From contig JAXLQU010000001.1 of assembly GCA_046331425.1 (NCBI GenBank), positions 124,001-188,000 on the forward strand: a DNA stretch of 64,000 bases. Direction: 5' to 3'. Both the position numbers and the translations under genes were made by a program. Positions 41,195 through 49,730 of the stretch are shown here, one piece after another. The stretch comes from JANNUT01 sp046331425. Lineage in GTDB: Bacteria > Acidobacteriota > Polarisedimenticolia > J045. How positions within the stretch are numbered: the first letter of the stretch is position 1; the number at the start of each line of letters is the position of its first letter. Below the pieces are notes generated by a model that was given only the letters and a program-made list of their open reading frames with translations, searched no databases and was not told the origin of the DNA.

Positions 41195-43808
41195 AGAGTC
41201 GCATCAGTGTGAGTGCTGCTAACACGATCCCCGCCACCATCGGTACATAGAACAGCGTGTCGATCGGGTTCCCGCTCTTGACCCGCAAGAGTCGACCTGA
41301 AGCACTCCACAACTGCAGCGCAGCCGCCGTTTGAGGATCGAGGCGGGCAAGGCGGCGTGCTTCCCGAATTGGATCTTCCATCCACTCAGAGCTTCTGGTC
41401 GCGATCTCGGCGCGCTGTTGTTCACTCAGCGGTATCCGTGAGAGCAACACCCAGCGCCAACCGGCAGCAAGCGAGCCTTCAGCCAAAAGCCATAGTCCTC
41501 GGTCGGCGCCGATCGGAGTTTCCGCCCGGATACCAACCGCAATCAGCCCCGCAGCCGGATCGCCTGCCAATCCGGTCAACGATTCAGGGGCAAGCCATCC
41601 CTGCCGTACCCCAGCCGTGGGCGGCACGAGCCAGCCCGACGACAGCGGGGAGCGTGGGGGCGCCAGCCCAGCACCCACGAAGAATGCATTGCCTGTTTTT
41701 GACTCGTCGTCAGACGCAGATCGCGCTACCGACGGTGAGCGAGCCTGCGCAAGTTTTTCGAGCAAGCGCACGAGTGGGCGGTCCGTTCCGCTACCGACGG
41801 GGTAATTCCATGCAGGTTGCAACGCTGATGTTTCTCCCAGTGGCCCATCAGAAATCGGAGCCGGTCCAATCAAGCGCACCACAACGCGCGAGTCTCTCGA
41901 ACCCGTCGCCAACCCAACTGGAGCCGGTGCCGGTCCGGCCCAAAGCACGGCTCGCACATCTCGGCAGGACGCCGACTTGAGCGCAGATTCGCTGGTTGTC
42001 TCTTCGACGCTCCCGTTGGCGGCAACCAACGCAGGAGCACTTCGCCCGGGAGCCGCCACGACCAGGCATGCGTTCTTGGGTGCAAGGCGCGCGAGGTCGT
42101 CGAGCGTCTCCGGCCACTGAGCCTCGAAGAGTGACCAGCGCCGCACACCGCGCCGCAGTTGTCGAAGCAGGGTCGCTCCCGCTTCACCGAATCCCACTCC
42201 TGTGGCACGCGTGGCGCGAAAGGAGAGTGCCGCCAGTGCCAGCGCGGTGTCAGAAGGATCATCGACCAAAGGAGCGAACTCGATCGGCACGACGCTGGTG
42301 CTGCGTTCGGCCTCTTGTAGTTCGAGAATTCCGTCTCTCGCATGCCGGATCGCACCATCGGCATCACCCGTTGTCAGGGTTGCTTCCGACGCCATGAGTT
42401 CCAGGCGTGCAAGCAGCACCCCGGGAGCTCCGCTCACACGTGCAGGATCGATACGGCTGGCGGCTACAGCGCCGTCGAGTCGTTCTTCGCCAAGCGCCTG
42501 ATGCGTGCGCACGACAGCAACAGCTGCGCGAAGTTCTGCCGGGGCGCTCTCGTCGGGCACCAACACCAGTGCGTTTCCAAGTGCGCGTCGCCCCGCCTCG
42601 CGATCTTCGGCCACGAAGGCCGAGAGCAGCCAGGCGCGTGCCGCACGTCGCGTCAGCCCCAGAGACTCAAGAGCGATGGCGACCTGATCGACCGCTGCAC
42701 TGGACTGTTTGGGTCGACCCTCTGCCGGGGCCAGCCACAGTGCCGACAGAGCAGACAGCCGATCGATTAGAGCCGTTGGCGAGACAGGAAGCTCAGACGT
42801 CAGTGCCTCTGCATTTGGGATCGGTCGACCGAGTCGCGCGTAAGCGCTCGCGCGTAGTGATCCAAGCCATTCACGCGACCCTTCCGAATCGGCAACGAGT
42901 GGACCCTCGTCGTTGATCAGCACCAGAGCGGCGAGAGGGTCGCCGGCGGCGATCGCGATCTCTGCATTCGCCATGCGAACCAGCGAGGGCCAAGGCTCTT
43001 CGCCCGGCACGCGCAGTACGGGACCAACCGTGGGAAGTAACTGTCGCGCTGCATTCAATCGGCCGCAGGCAGTGAACGTTCGAGCCAAGGCAACTCGGCG
43101 AGGAACCCGAAGTTCCGGAACGGTGTGTTCTTCCGTCAGATACCCGGCGGCCAACGCGGCTGCATCACAGGCGGTACGCTCATCGCCGTCCAGAAGCGCC
43201 AGTTGCGCGTCCAACGAATGCAAATCTCCAAATCCTGGATGCCGTTTCAACGCTTCATTCACGACGAGCCGAGCGCGACTGCGATCGCCGGCCGCCAGCG
43301 ACACGCGCGCCGCCAGCGCAGCCAGCGGAGCATCCTGAGTAGCGCGCGTCGCTTCCCCAACCAGCCAGACGATCAATCGCTCTCGCGATGAGGCGGTATC
43401 GACCAACGGTTCGACCAGCAACGGATCGCGACTCCCAGCGACAATCGCGGCCTGCAACCAGCGATGCGCATCGACTCGTTGGCCAGACGCTGCAAGCAGC
43501 AGTGCGTGGCCGACAGCAGCCCCCGCATCGCGAGGGTTCTGTTCCAATCGCTGTGCGAGTCGCGCATCGTAGTCGGCGATTCTCCCGCTGCGAATCGCCA
43601 ACAGCGCCAGGGCCCGATTGACCGGTATCCACGTTGGTGCTTCGCGCACGATCGATTCCAGTGCAACGCGAGCCGCTGATTCGTTGCCGGCTGCGACCAG
43701 CCGCAACGCGTCGACATATTCATCGACCGGAAACGAAACTGCTGCGCTCGTCGCGGAAGGAAGCGACAGCCATAGGAACAGAAAGGCCCAACGCCAAGGC
43801 GATCTCAC
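41118..43808 (-). CDS. TPR protein with degenerate CHAT-like domain and C-terminal membrane helix
   Basis: 896 aa. Sec signal (WAFLFLWLSLPSATSA), then about 500 residues of TPR-like helical repeats. Residues 600-850 follow the layout of a CHAT (caspase-like) protease domain: ACLVVAAPGRSAPALV, QGWLAPESLTGLAGDPAAGL, WLLAEGSLAAGWRWVLLSRI, DPIREARRLARLDP, LQLWSASGRLL. The catalytic motifs are not kept: where SACETG is expected the sequence reads AVGIRAETP, and no HG motif is visible. It is therefore probably a non-catalytic CHAT relative. A final membrane helix (YVPMVAGIVLAALTLMRLF) and Arg-rich end anchor it with the bulk outside. Function unknown. Confidence 0.8.
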   Translation of the reverse strand: MRSPWRWAFLFLWLSLPSATSAAVSFPVDEYVDALRLVAAGNESAARVALESIVREAPTWIPVNRALALLAIRSGRIADYDARLAQRLEQNPRDAGAAVGHALLLAASGQRVDAHRWLQAAIVAGSRDPLLVEPLVDTASSRERLIVWLVGEATRATQDAPLAALAARVSLAAGDRSRARLVVNEALKRHPGFGDLHSLDAQLALLDGDERTACDAAALAAGYLTEEHTVPELRVPRRVALARTFTACGRLNAARQLLPTVGPVLRVPGEEPWPSLVRMANAEIAIAAGDPLAALVLINDEGPLVADSEGSREWLGSLRASAYARLGRPIPNAEALTSELPVSPTALIDRLSALSALWLAPAEGRPKQSSAAVDQVAIALESLGLTRRAARAWLLSAFVAEDREAGRRALGNALVLVPDESAPAELRAAVAVVRTHQALGEERLDGAVAASRIDPARVSGAPGVLLARLELMASEATLTTGDADGAIRHARDGILELQEAERSTSVVPIEFAPLVDDPSDTALALAALSFRATRATGVGFGEAGATLLRQLRRGVRRWSLFEAQWPETLDDLARLAPKNACLVVAAPGRSAPALVAANGSVEETTSESALKSASCRDVRAVLWAGPAPAPVGLATGSRDSRVVVRLIGPAPISDGPLGETSALQPAWNYPVGSGTDRPLVRLLEKLAQARSPSVARSASDDESKTGNAFFVGAGLAPPRSPLSSGWLVPPTAGVRQGWLAPESLTGLAGDPAAGLIAVGIRAETPIGADRGLWLLAEGSLAAGWRWVLLSRIPLSEQQRAEIATRSSEWMEDPIREARRLARLDPQTAAALQLWSASGRLLRVKSGNPIDTLFYVPMVAGIVLAALTLMRLFRRSRRARRLSVPQGPRDPRNSADD

Positions 43809-44139
43809 GACGGCGGATTCTATCCGCGCCTGGCGTATCCAGACTGAACGTGCGCGCCAGCGCGGAAGCTACAGCCAAAAAACACAGGGAGGGGGGGGAG
43901 GGGAGGACGGGCCGTCCGCTCCGCGCCGGCGCATGAACAGGAAGAGAGACGGTGGCTTGCAGTCACCGCTTGTGAACAGCAGGAGAGTCTGCTCAAGCGA
44001 GCGTGAGGGAAAGGTCCAGCGAACAGTCGCTGCGGCGCATGAACCGCAGGCACTCCCGGATCCTGCGCGCATGTCTTCCGAGATCGGGGCCGAGCAGAGG
44101 CATCTGACCCGAGGTAATGCGAAGACAGCTACCGGCGGA
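43809..44139. other. Gene-free stretch with G-run
   Basis: No supported gene between the FabH-type gene and the TPR/CHAT-like gene, both on the minus strand. On the plus strand, 43887-43903 is almost pure G in runs of 3, 8 and 4, separated by single A. It could form a G-quadruplex about 80 bases upstream of the TPR gene start. Just after it a short GGACG/CGTCC palindrome lies at about 43905-43917. Confidence 0.4.
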
Positions 44140-45141
44140 CTAGCCGCCGACCTGCAAGGCGAGGCCGCTCCAGGTGAGACCTGCGCCAAATGCGACCAGC
44201 AACACGATATCGCCGGGCTTGGCTCTCCCGCTGCCGAGCAATTCCGCCAGCGCGATCGGAACCGATGCCGACGCGGTATTGCCGTACGACTGGATGTTGA
44301 CGACCCAGCGCTCTGCGTCGATACCGCTACGATCGATCAAGGCCTGGATGATGCGCAGATTGGCCTGATGCGGGATTACCCAGGAGACCTGATCCGGCGT
44401 CAGACCTGCGCGCCCCATCAGCTCGCGAATCACCTGGCCGCCTTGTTCGACTCCGAAGCGAAAGATCGCGCGTCCATTCATCTTTACGGCCGGCACGTCA
44501 TGGCTGGTCCAGCCATTGATCCCCTGCTGCAACGGGCTCGATTCCACGGCGAAAAACTCGGCCCCCGATCCATCGGCGCCGCAACTGGAAGCCAGCACAG
44601 ACCAGTCGGTAGCGCCGGATGCACTCGAGACGATCACCGCGGCGGCCCCGTCTCCGAAGATCAATCGCGTCTTGGGGTCGTCGATTCGAACATAGCGAGT
44701 CGTCAGATCGGCGGTAACCACCAGAATGTTGCGGAACGCTCCACTGTTGACGAGCGACGCAGCGGTGAGGATGGCTGCAACTCCACCCGAACAGGCACCG
44801 TTGAGGTCGAAGGCGCCGGCACGTATGGCGCCGATCCGATAGGCCAACTCGGGGCCGGTCGGGCAGAGCAGCCGGTCCGGTGTGTAGGTGGAAAGCAGCA
44901 CGAGGTCGATGTCGAGCGGGTCGACGTGCGCGCGCGACAGCGCCGCCGTTGCCGCCAAAGCTCCGAGCGTCGAAGCGCTCTCGTCGTCACGAGCGATGCG
45001 GCGCTCCAGAATTCCGGTGCGCTGCTCGATCGATTCGGGGTCGACACCCAATTCAAGCCCGAGGCGTAGGTTGTCGAGGCGGTCCTCGGGCAGCGCGACG
45101 CCGTACCCACGCAACTGGAACCTAGTACAACCACCCGCCAT
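44140..45141 (-). CDS. 3-oxoacyl-ACP synthase III (FabH/KAS III type)
   Basis: 333 aa thiolase-fold condensing enzyme. Catalytic triad in the expected order and spacing: Cys117 in LNGACSGG, His258 in IPHQANLRI, Asn288 in GNTASASVP. The N-terminal GYGVALPEDRL, IEQRTGILERRIA and C-terminal FGAGLTWSGLAL are typical of FabH, which starts fatty-acid synthesis from acetyl-CoA and malonyl-ACP. ATG 45141 is chosen because GGGGG lies 5 bases upstream; an earlier start at 45183 would add a non-conserved leader. No fab genes adjoin, so it might be a second, specialised KAS III. Same strand as the Top6A gene, 72 bases away. Confidence 0.93.
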   Translation of the reverse strand: MAGGCTRFQLRGYGVALPEDRLDNLRLGLELGVDPESIEQRTGILERRIARDDESASTLGALAATAALSRAHVDPLDIDLVLLSTYTPDRLLCPTGPELAYRIGAIRAGAFDLNGACSGGVAAILTAASLVNSGAFRNILVVTADLTTRYVRIDDPKTRLIFGDGAAAVIVSSASGATDWSVLASSCGADGSGAEFFAVESSPLQQGINGWTSHDVPAVKMNGRAIFRFGVEQGGQVIRELMGRAGLTPDQVSWVIPHQANLRIIQALIDRSGIDAERWVVNIQSYGNTASASVPIALAELLGSGRAKPGDIVLLVAFGAGLTWSGLALQVGG

Positions 45142-45213
45142 CACTACCCCCGATCTCGAACGCCCCCCGTAGTGGTACGCCATCGGCGGGGTCTGGGCAA
45201 GCCTGCGTGCGAC

Positions 45214-46353
45214 TCAGGGCAGGAAAGCCTGCGGTTTGCTGAGTTTTTGAGGCAAATACTCATCCAGAACGTAGTTAAGTCCCCATTTGGCCAGGGCCTG
45301 CTGCTCGGCACGCACCCCCATTTTCAGCAACTTCTCGATCGCGGCAGCCCACACCGGGAAGGTCTGAAAGAACGGGTCGTTCTTGATCGCGTCGCGTGCT
45401 CTTTTTATGTCGACGTCCTTGAGCGGGTGCGTCGGGAGTTTGTAGTCGACGATGTCTTGAGGCGTGACACCGAGAAACCTGGCCGTGGGAACGCAGAAGA
45501 ACCGCGAGATGTGCGCGGCGTTTCCTGATCCGACCTTGAGCGTGCGGTAGATGTTGGAGATGCCGTAGGGGTCGCAATCGACGAACGCGAAGACCGGAAG
45601 CTTGCACTCGTCGGAAAGCTTGCGGACGAAACGCCGTGTGGCGCGGGTCGGAACCCCGGCCATCGAGATCAGGATGCAGCTCGACTTTTCCCAAAAGCGA
45701 TGACTCTGGAGTCGCTGGAACATACCGCCGGTTTCGATCGCCAAAATGAACTTGGCGTCGGTCTCGAATGAAAGGTGCTCGACGAGCGAGGGGATGCTGT
45801 AGGCGCCCGAACCGAACTGTGTGCAGTCGATGCGATGCACCTCGCCGGTGGCGTAGTCGGGGTCATACACCACGAGCCGCCCGGCAACGGCGCCACCATG
45901 CTCGTCCGGTACGAAGCGCAACTGCTCGCGACTGACGCCGTCGACCGAGAACATCGCCTCGATGTCGTCCATCACGGTATCGCTTTCAGTTTGGTCACCG
46001 AATGCCGCATCGCTCCAGTTCTTGGACTGGTAGTAGGCGTCTCGCTTGGTGGCGAAGTCGTCGGTCTCCACCAGTTCTTTCGAGAGAGACATCATGCGCA
46101 ACGTCTGAGCGAACGTCCGTACGGTCGAGACAGTCAAGGTTCGGCTCTTCTTCGAGCGACCGATCTCGAAGTAGCCCTTGGTCTTGTCGTAACGCACATT
46201 CGACAGCGCCCGCAGCGGGAAGTGCATCTCCGGTTTGCCGCCGACACCGATCTTGTCGTGTACGCGCTTGGCCGCCCCGATGATCGCCGTCACGGTCTTG
46301 CGATCGAGGGCCTGTTTTTCCGCCCGTTTTGTCTCGTTGCTTTTCTTCGCCAT
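45214..46353 (-). CDS. top6A: DNA topoisomerase VI subunit A (Spo11/Top6A family)
   Basis: 379 aa type IIB topoisomerase A subunit. The winged-helix domain carries TKRDAYYQSKNW with Tyr107/Tyr108; the second is expected to be the DNA-cleaving Tyr. The Toprim domain has ILAIETGGMFQRL with the metal-binding Glu and FAFVDCDPYGISNIYRTLK with Asp259 and Asp261. These are the hallmarks of the archaeal enzyme and of Spo11. A basic N-terminal tail (KKSNETKRAEKQ) precedes. The ATP-binding partner Top6B normally lies next to it, but neither neighbour is one (a PP2C phosphatase diverges upstream, FabH follows). Bacterial copies are sparse, so horizontal origin is likely. It may work with a distant Top6B or alone. 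Confidence 0.92.
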   Translation of the reverse strand: MAKKSNETKRAEKQALDRKTVTAIIGAAKRVHDKIGVGGKPEMHFPLRALSNVRYDKTKGYFEIGRSKKSRTLTVSTVRTFAQTLRMMSLSKELVETDDFATKRDAYYQSKNWSDAAFGDQTESDTVMDDIEAMFSVDGVSREQLRFVPDEHGGAVAGRLVVYDPDYATGEVHRIDCTQFGSGAYSIPSLVEHLSFETDAKFILAIETGGMFQRLQSHRFWEKSSCILISMAGVPTRATRRFVRKLSDECKLPVFAFVDCDPYGISNIYRTLKVGSGNAAHISRFFCVPTARFLGVTPQDIVDYKLPTHPLKDVDIKRARDAIKNDPFFQTFPVWAAAIEKLLKMGVRAEQQALAKWGLNYVLDEYLPQKLSKPQAFLP

Positions 46354-46465
46354 GGCGCGGGAGGATACCCTACCGTTCGCGGCGACCGGTAGCCCGCTGA
46401 CGAGAAACGGCTAACGGTGCGCGGCGGCGTGGGCTTAGGTAGCACGTCGCAGGAGGAAGGGGTCC

Positions 46466-47716
46466 GTGTCAGAGGGAGTTCGCCTAGCGCCGCGGACGCT
46501 TCCAGGCCGCAGCCCGTGGACCAATCAGGAACATCCGTGGCGTCAACTCGTCGGATGGCTTGCGGGTTCCGTCGTGGCCGGAATCGCGATCGGCGCCGTC
46601 ATCAACGTGATTCTCTGGACAATCGATCGACGACCCAACTTCTACTTCTTCCAGGTCAGCCTGCTGTTCAGTATGTTCGTCGCGACGGCGGCGTTTGCTT
46701 GTTCTCGCAGTCTCTTGCCACTCTTGGCTCGCTCACATCCGATCCTTCGATACGCGGCAACCATCACCGCGCTCGTAGGCTCCGCGTTCTTGGCGACGCT
46801 GCTCTCGCTGGGATTCCGCGTCGGTGTGCTCTTCAACAGTGAGGATCGACCGTTCTTTCTCACCGTCGTCTTGGCCAACCTGATCCTGTCGCTCTTGGTC
46901 GGTGGTGCGCTGATCACCTGGGACGGCATGCGGCGCTCCTTGGCGCGTGCCTACGAGCAACTGCGTGTCAAAGAGGTGATGGATCGGGAGATGGAACTGG
47001 CTCGCGAAGTCCAAGAGGAGATGCTCCCGAAATCAGCGCCGGACATCCAAGGACTGGACTTCGCGTTCACCAACAAGCCGGCGCGCCAAGTCGGCGGCGA
47101 TACTCTCGACTTCGTTCCGCTGCCGGATGGTCGTTGGGCCTTGGCAGTCGGCGATGTGGTTGGAAAGGGAATGGCGGCGGCGCTGATGATGGCGAATCTG
47201 CAAGCGTTGGTGCGCGCCGTGGCGTCCGTCGAACCCGATCCTGGTCGACTCAACGCAATCGTTTCGGAGGTGATCGGCAGTCGCGTGCGTGCTGGACGCT
47301 TCGTGACGTTGGCCTACATGGTCTACGACCCCCGAACCGGAGCGTTGAATTACTCCTTGGCTGGGCATCATCCGCCGATGATCGTCGGTACCGGTGGCGT
47401 TCGCCTGTTGGAACGAGGCGGGCTGCCGCTGGGACTCTTTCCGGGCCTGCCTTACGACCAAGGCACCGATTGCCTCGCGGTGGGCGAATCGATGGTGCTG
47501 TACACCGACGGCTTGATCGAGGCCGGTGCCGGTGGTGACGAGGAACAGCAGTTCGGACATCAGAAGTTGAAAGACATCTGCGCTCGCTGTCACAGCGACG
47601 GCCCCGAGGCACTGCTGAACACGATCGTCGCTGCGCTCGAGAGTCACCTCGATGGTGCCCCTCCGGCCGACGACACCACGATCCTGGTCGTGCGCCGTCG
47701 CGAGCTCGAGACATGA
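46466..47716 (+). CDS. SpoIIE/RsbU-type membrane phosphatase
   Basis: 416 aa from the GTG at 46466 (ribosome site GGAGGAAGGGG). Four N-terminal transmembrane helices (about residues 28-160), a short coiled coil (EQLRVKEVMDREMELAREVQ), then the PP2C-like SpoIIE domain: VGGDTLDFVPL (Tyr-Tyr of the usual VGGDYYD replaced by Thr-Leu), VGDVVGKGMAAALMM, SLAGHHPP, VLYTDGLIEA and the terminal DDTTILVV. The metal-binding Asp residues are intact. RsbU-like phosphatases normally act on phosphorylated anti-anti-sigma factors, yet no such gene is near. The stop overlaps the LytS-type kinase start as ATGA, so output into that pathway is plausible. Confidence 0.92.
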   Translation: MSEGVRLAPRTLPGRSPWTNQEHPWRQLVGWLAGSVVAGIAIGAVINVILWTIDRRPNFYFFQVSLLFSMFVATAAFACSRSLLPLLARSHPILRYAATITALVGSAFLATLLSLGFRVGVLFNSEDRPFFLTVVLANLILSLLVGGALITWDGMRRSLARAYEQLRVKEVMDREMELAREVQEEMLPKSAPDIQGLDFAFTNKPARQVGGDTLDFVPLPDGRWALAVGDVVGKGMAAALMMANLQALVRAVASVEPDPGRLNAIVSEVIGSRVRAGRFVTLAYMVYDPRTGALNYSLAGHHPPMIVGTGGVRLLERGGLPLGLFPGLPYDQGTDCLAVGESMVLYTDGLIEAGAGGDEEQQFGHQKLKDICARCHSDGPEALLNTIVAALESHLDGAPPADDTTILVVRRRELET

Positions 47717-48867
47717 GCACGACACCGCAACTCGTGATCGCGACCGGGTCGTCGCCCGCCGAGCTTGGCGCCCCACTGTCACGTCGTCGCTCCCCGCCGC
47801 GCTACGCCCTCGAACTGCTCTTGGCGGGTGCGTTTGGAGGCGGTGTCGGCGCGTTGGTCGGGGTGATCGGTTCGGTGCTCGATGTCGGCACCTTGGAAGG
47901 ACCGCTCGTTGCGATTGGGGCGGTGAGCGGGATGGCTGCCGCGATCACGTCGTTGGTGGCGGGCCGCGAGATCTTGCCGCGATTCGTTACCTACGGGACT
48001 TTCCCGCGCGTGGTCTTGGTGGTGTTGACTCTGACGGGCGCAGCGATCGCATCGACGTTGTTGGGATTTTGGCTCTACCCGATCTTCTCGCTCCATGCAG
48101 GGCGTTCGGTGCTGTTGGTGGGCGCCATGAACGGCGTGCTGACGCTCGTTGCCGGGACACTGGTCTATCTGTATGAGGACATGGCGCAGCGACTCGCCCG
48201 CACACAGCAGATGCTCGCGGCCGAGCGTGTCGCTCAGGTTCAAGCGCGCGAGCGCGCCACACGTGCCGAGTTGCTGGCCTTGCAGGCTCGGATCAATCCC
48301 CACTTCTTTTTCAACGCGCTCAACACGGCGATGGCCTTGGTCGCGGAAGATCCCTCGCGCGCGGAGCAACTGTTGGAGCGTTTCGCCGGTTTGTTTCGCT
48401 ATGCGTTTCGGCGCGGCGGCGAATCGCTCGTGCCGCTCGAGGTCGAGATGAACTTCATTCGCGACTATCTCGAAATCGAAAAGGCGCGGTTCGGCGAACG
48501 ACTCAGTTGCGGCGTTTGGTTGGATGACGCTGTGCGCAACGAACTCATTCCTCCGCTGATCTTGCAGCCACTGGTCGAGAACGCCGTGCTGCATGGTCGC
48601 GATCCGCAAACGGGTCAGGGTCGCGTCGACGTGAACGCACGTCGCAGTGCCACGGGGGGTGTCGAGCTGGAAGTTCTGGATCAGGGACCCGGGCCGGGAC
48701 CGGCGGCCGAGCAATGGCCGGCAGGGCACGCACTGGAGAACGTCGCTGCGCGCATCGCTGCGGCGCGAGGTGGAAGGCTGGAGATCGCTCCAGCAGAGGG
48801 ACGAGGGACGCGTGCACGCGTCATCGTGCCGCCGGCAACGGCGGACGCAACGAGGACACAACGATGA
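47713..48867 (+). CDS. LytS-type sensor histidine kinase
   Basis: 384 aa. Three or four transmembrane helices (about 35-155), then the LytS-family kinase core: ARINPHFFFNALNTAMAL with the phosphoacceptor His, and a HATPase domain with PLVENAVLHG (N-box), LDQGPGPGP (G1), GHALENVAARIAA and a final TRARVIVPP strand. Coupled to the SpoIIE-type phosphatase upstream and the LytTR regulator downstream, both through ATGA overlaps, so the three are translated as one unit. No ligand-binding domain is evident; the membrane part probably senses. Confidence 0.93.
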   Translation: MSTTPQLVIATGSSPAELGAPLSRRRSPPRYALELLLAGAFGGGVGALVGVIGSVLDVGTLEGPLVAIGAVSGMAAAITSLVAGREILPRFVTYGTFPRVVLVVLTLTGAAIASTLLGFWLYPIFSLHAGRSVLLVGAMNGVLTLVAGTLVYLYEDMAQRLARTQQMLAAERVAQVQARERATRAELLALQARINPHFFFNALNTAMALVAEDPSRAEQLLERFAGLFRYAFRRGGESLVPLEVEMNFIRDYLEIEKARFGERLSCGVWLDDAVRNELIPPLILQPLVENAVLHGRDPQTGQGRVDVNARRSATGGVELEVLDQGPGPGPAAEQWPAGHALENVAARIAAARGGRLEIAPAEGRGTRARVIVPPATADATRTQR

Positions 48868-49607
48868 AATGGAAAGCAGTGGTGGTGGAGGACGAACCCC
48901 CGGCGCGACGACGTTTGATCCGCATGCTCGGAGAGACCGGTCAGGTCGATGTCGTGGCGGAAGCAGACACGGTGAGCGATGCGGTGAAGAAGATTCGCGA
49001 ACACGACCCTGAGGTCGTGTTCCTCGACATCCGCATCCCCGGCGGTGACGGCTTCGAGGTCTTGCGTCGCCTACCCGAGGTGCCCGAGGTGATCTTCGTT
49101 ACCGCCTACGATGACTTCGCGGTGCGCGCCTTCGAATCGGATGCAGTCGATTACCTGGTCAAGCCGGTTGCCGCCGATCGTCTTGCGGATGCGCTGCAAA
49201 AGTTGACGCGTCGGATCGAAGCGTCCCATCCCAACGAAGGGCTGGCCAAAGCGCTGGCCAGCGGCGGTGGGATGCCGCCTCGAATCATCGCGCGGCGACG
49301 CGGGCGGGCGATCCTGTTGGATCCCATGGCGGTCAGTCACATCACCGCCGATCAAACGCTCGTATTTGCTTGGGCTGACGGTCAGCAAATGTTGGTCCCC
49401 AAGACGCTGCAAGAACTCGATGATGAACTCACGCCGCTGGGTTTCCGGCGGACTCACCGATCGGCGCTGGTGAACCTCAATTTCATCGCGTCGGTTCAGC
49501 CCGCCGAATCGGGGAATTTCATCCTTGAACTGAAAGACACCGCTCGCAGCCAGGTTCCGATGAGCCGGCGACGAGCGAGGGTGCTGCGACATGAGATTGG
49601 AATCTAG
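48864..49607 (+). CDS. LytTR-family response regulator
   Basis: 247 aa. Receiver domain with acidic pair VVEDEPP, phosphoacceptor Asp in VFLDIRIPGGDG (about residue 53), Thr in FVTAYDDFA and Lys in LVKPVAADR. The C-terminal LytTR DNA-binding domain has AVSHITADQTLVFAWADGQQ, FRRTHRSALVNLNFIASVQP and VPMSRRRARVLRHE. Partner of the LytS-type kinase by ATGA overlap. Members of this family often regulate cell-wall or envelope genes; the gene downstream is an exported polymer-type membrane protein, a possible target by position only. Confidence 0.94.
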   Translation: MKWKAVVVEDEPPARRRLIRMLGETGQVDVVAEADTVSDAVKKIREHDPEVVFLDIRIPGGDGFEVLRRLPEVPEVIFVTAYDDFAVRAFESDAVDYLVKPVAADRLADALQKLTRRIEASHPNEGLAKALASGGGMPPRIIARRRGRAILLDPMAVSHITADQTLVFAWADGQQMLVPKTLQELDDELTPLGFRRTHRSALVNLNFIASVQPAESGNFILELKDTARSQVPMSRRRARVLRHEIGI

Positions 49608-49730
49608 TTTGCGACCCCAACCGCTGAGCGATTCGATCCCAACCGCTGAGACCGTCGGACGGGACAGGGGTGGGGTCCGGGTGTTCTCTTTGCAATGTCA
49701 GCGCCGGGCGCGCCAGGAAAGGAGCAGACG

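Noticed and set aside
43618..45069. 483-codon open frame on the plus strand
   Set aside because: It runs antisense over the FabH-type gene, which has all catalytic residues; the plus frame is Arg/Gln-rich without recognisable domains.
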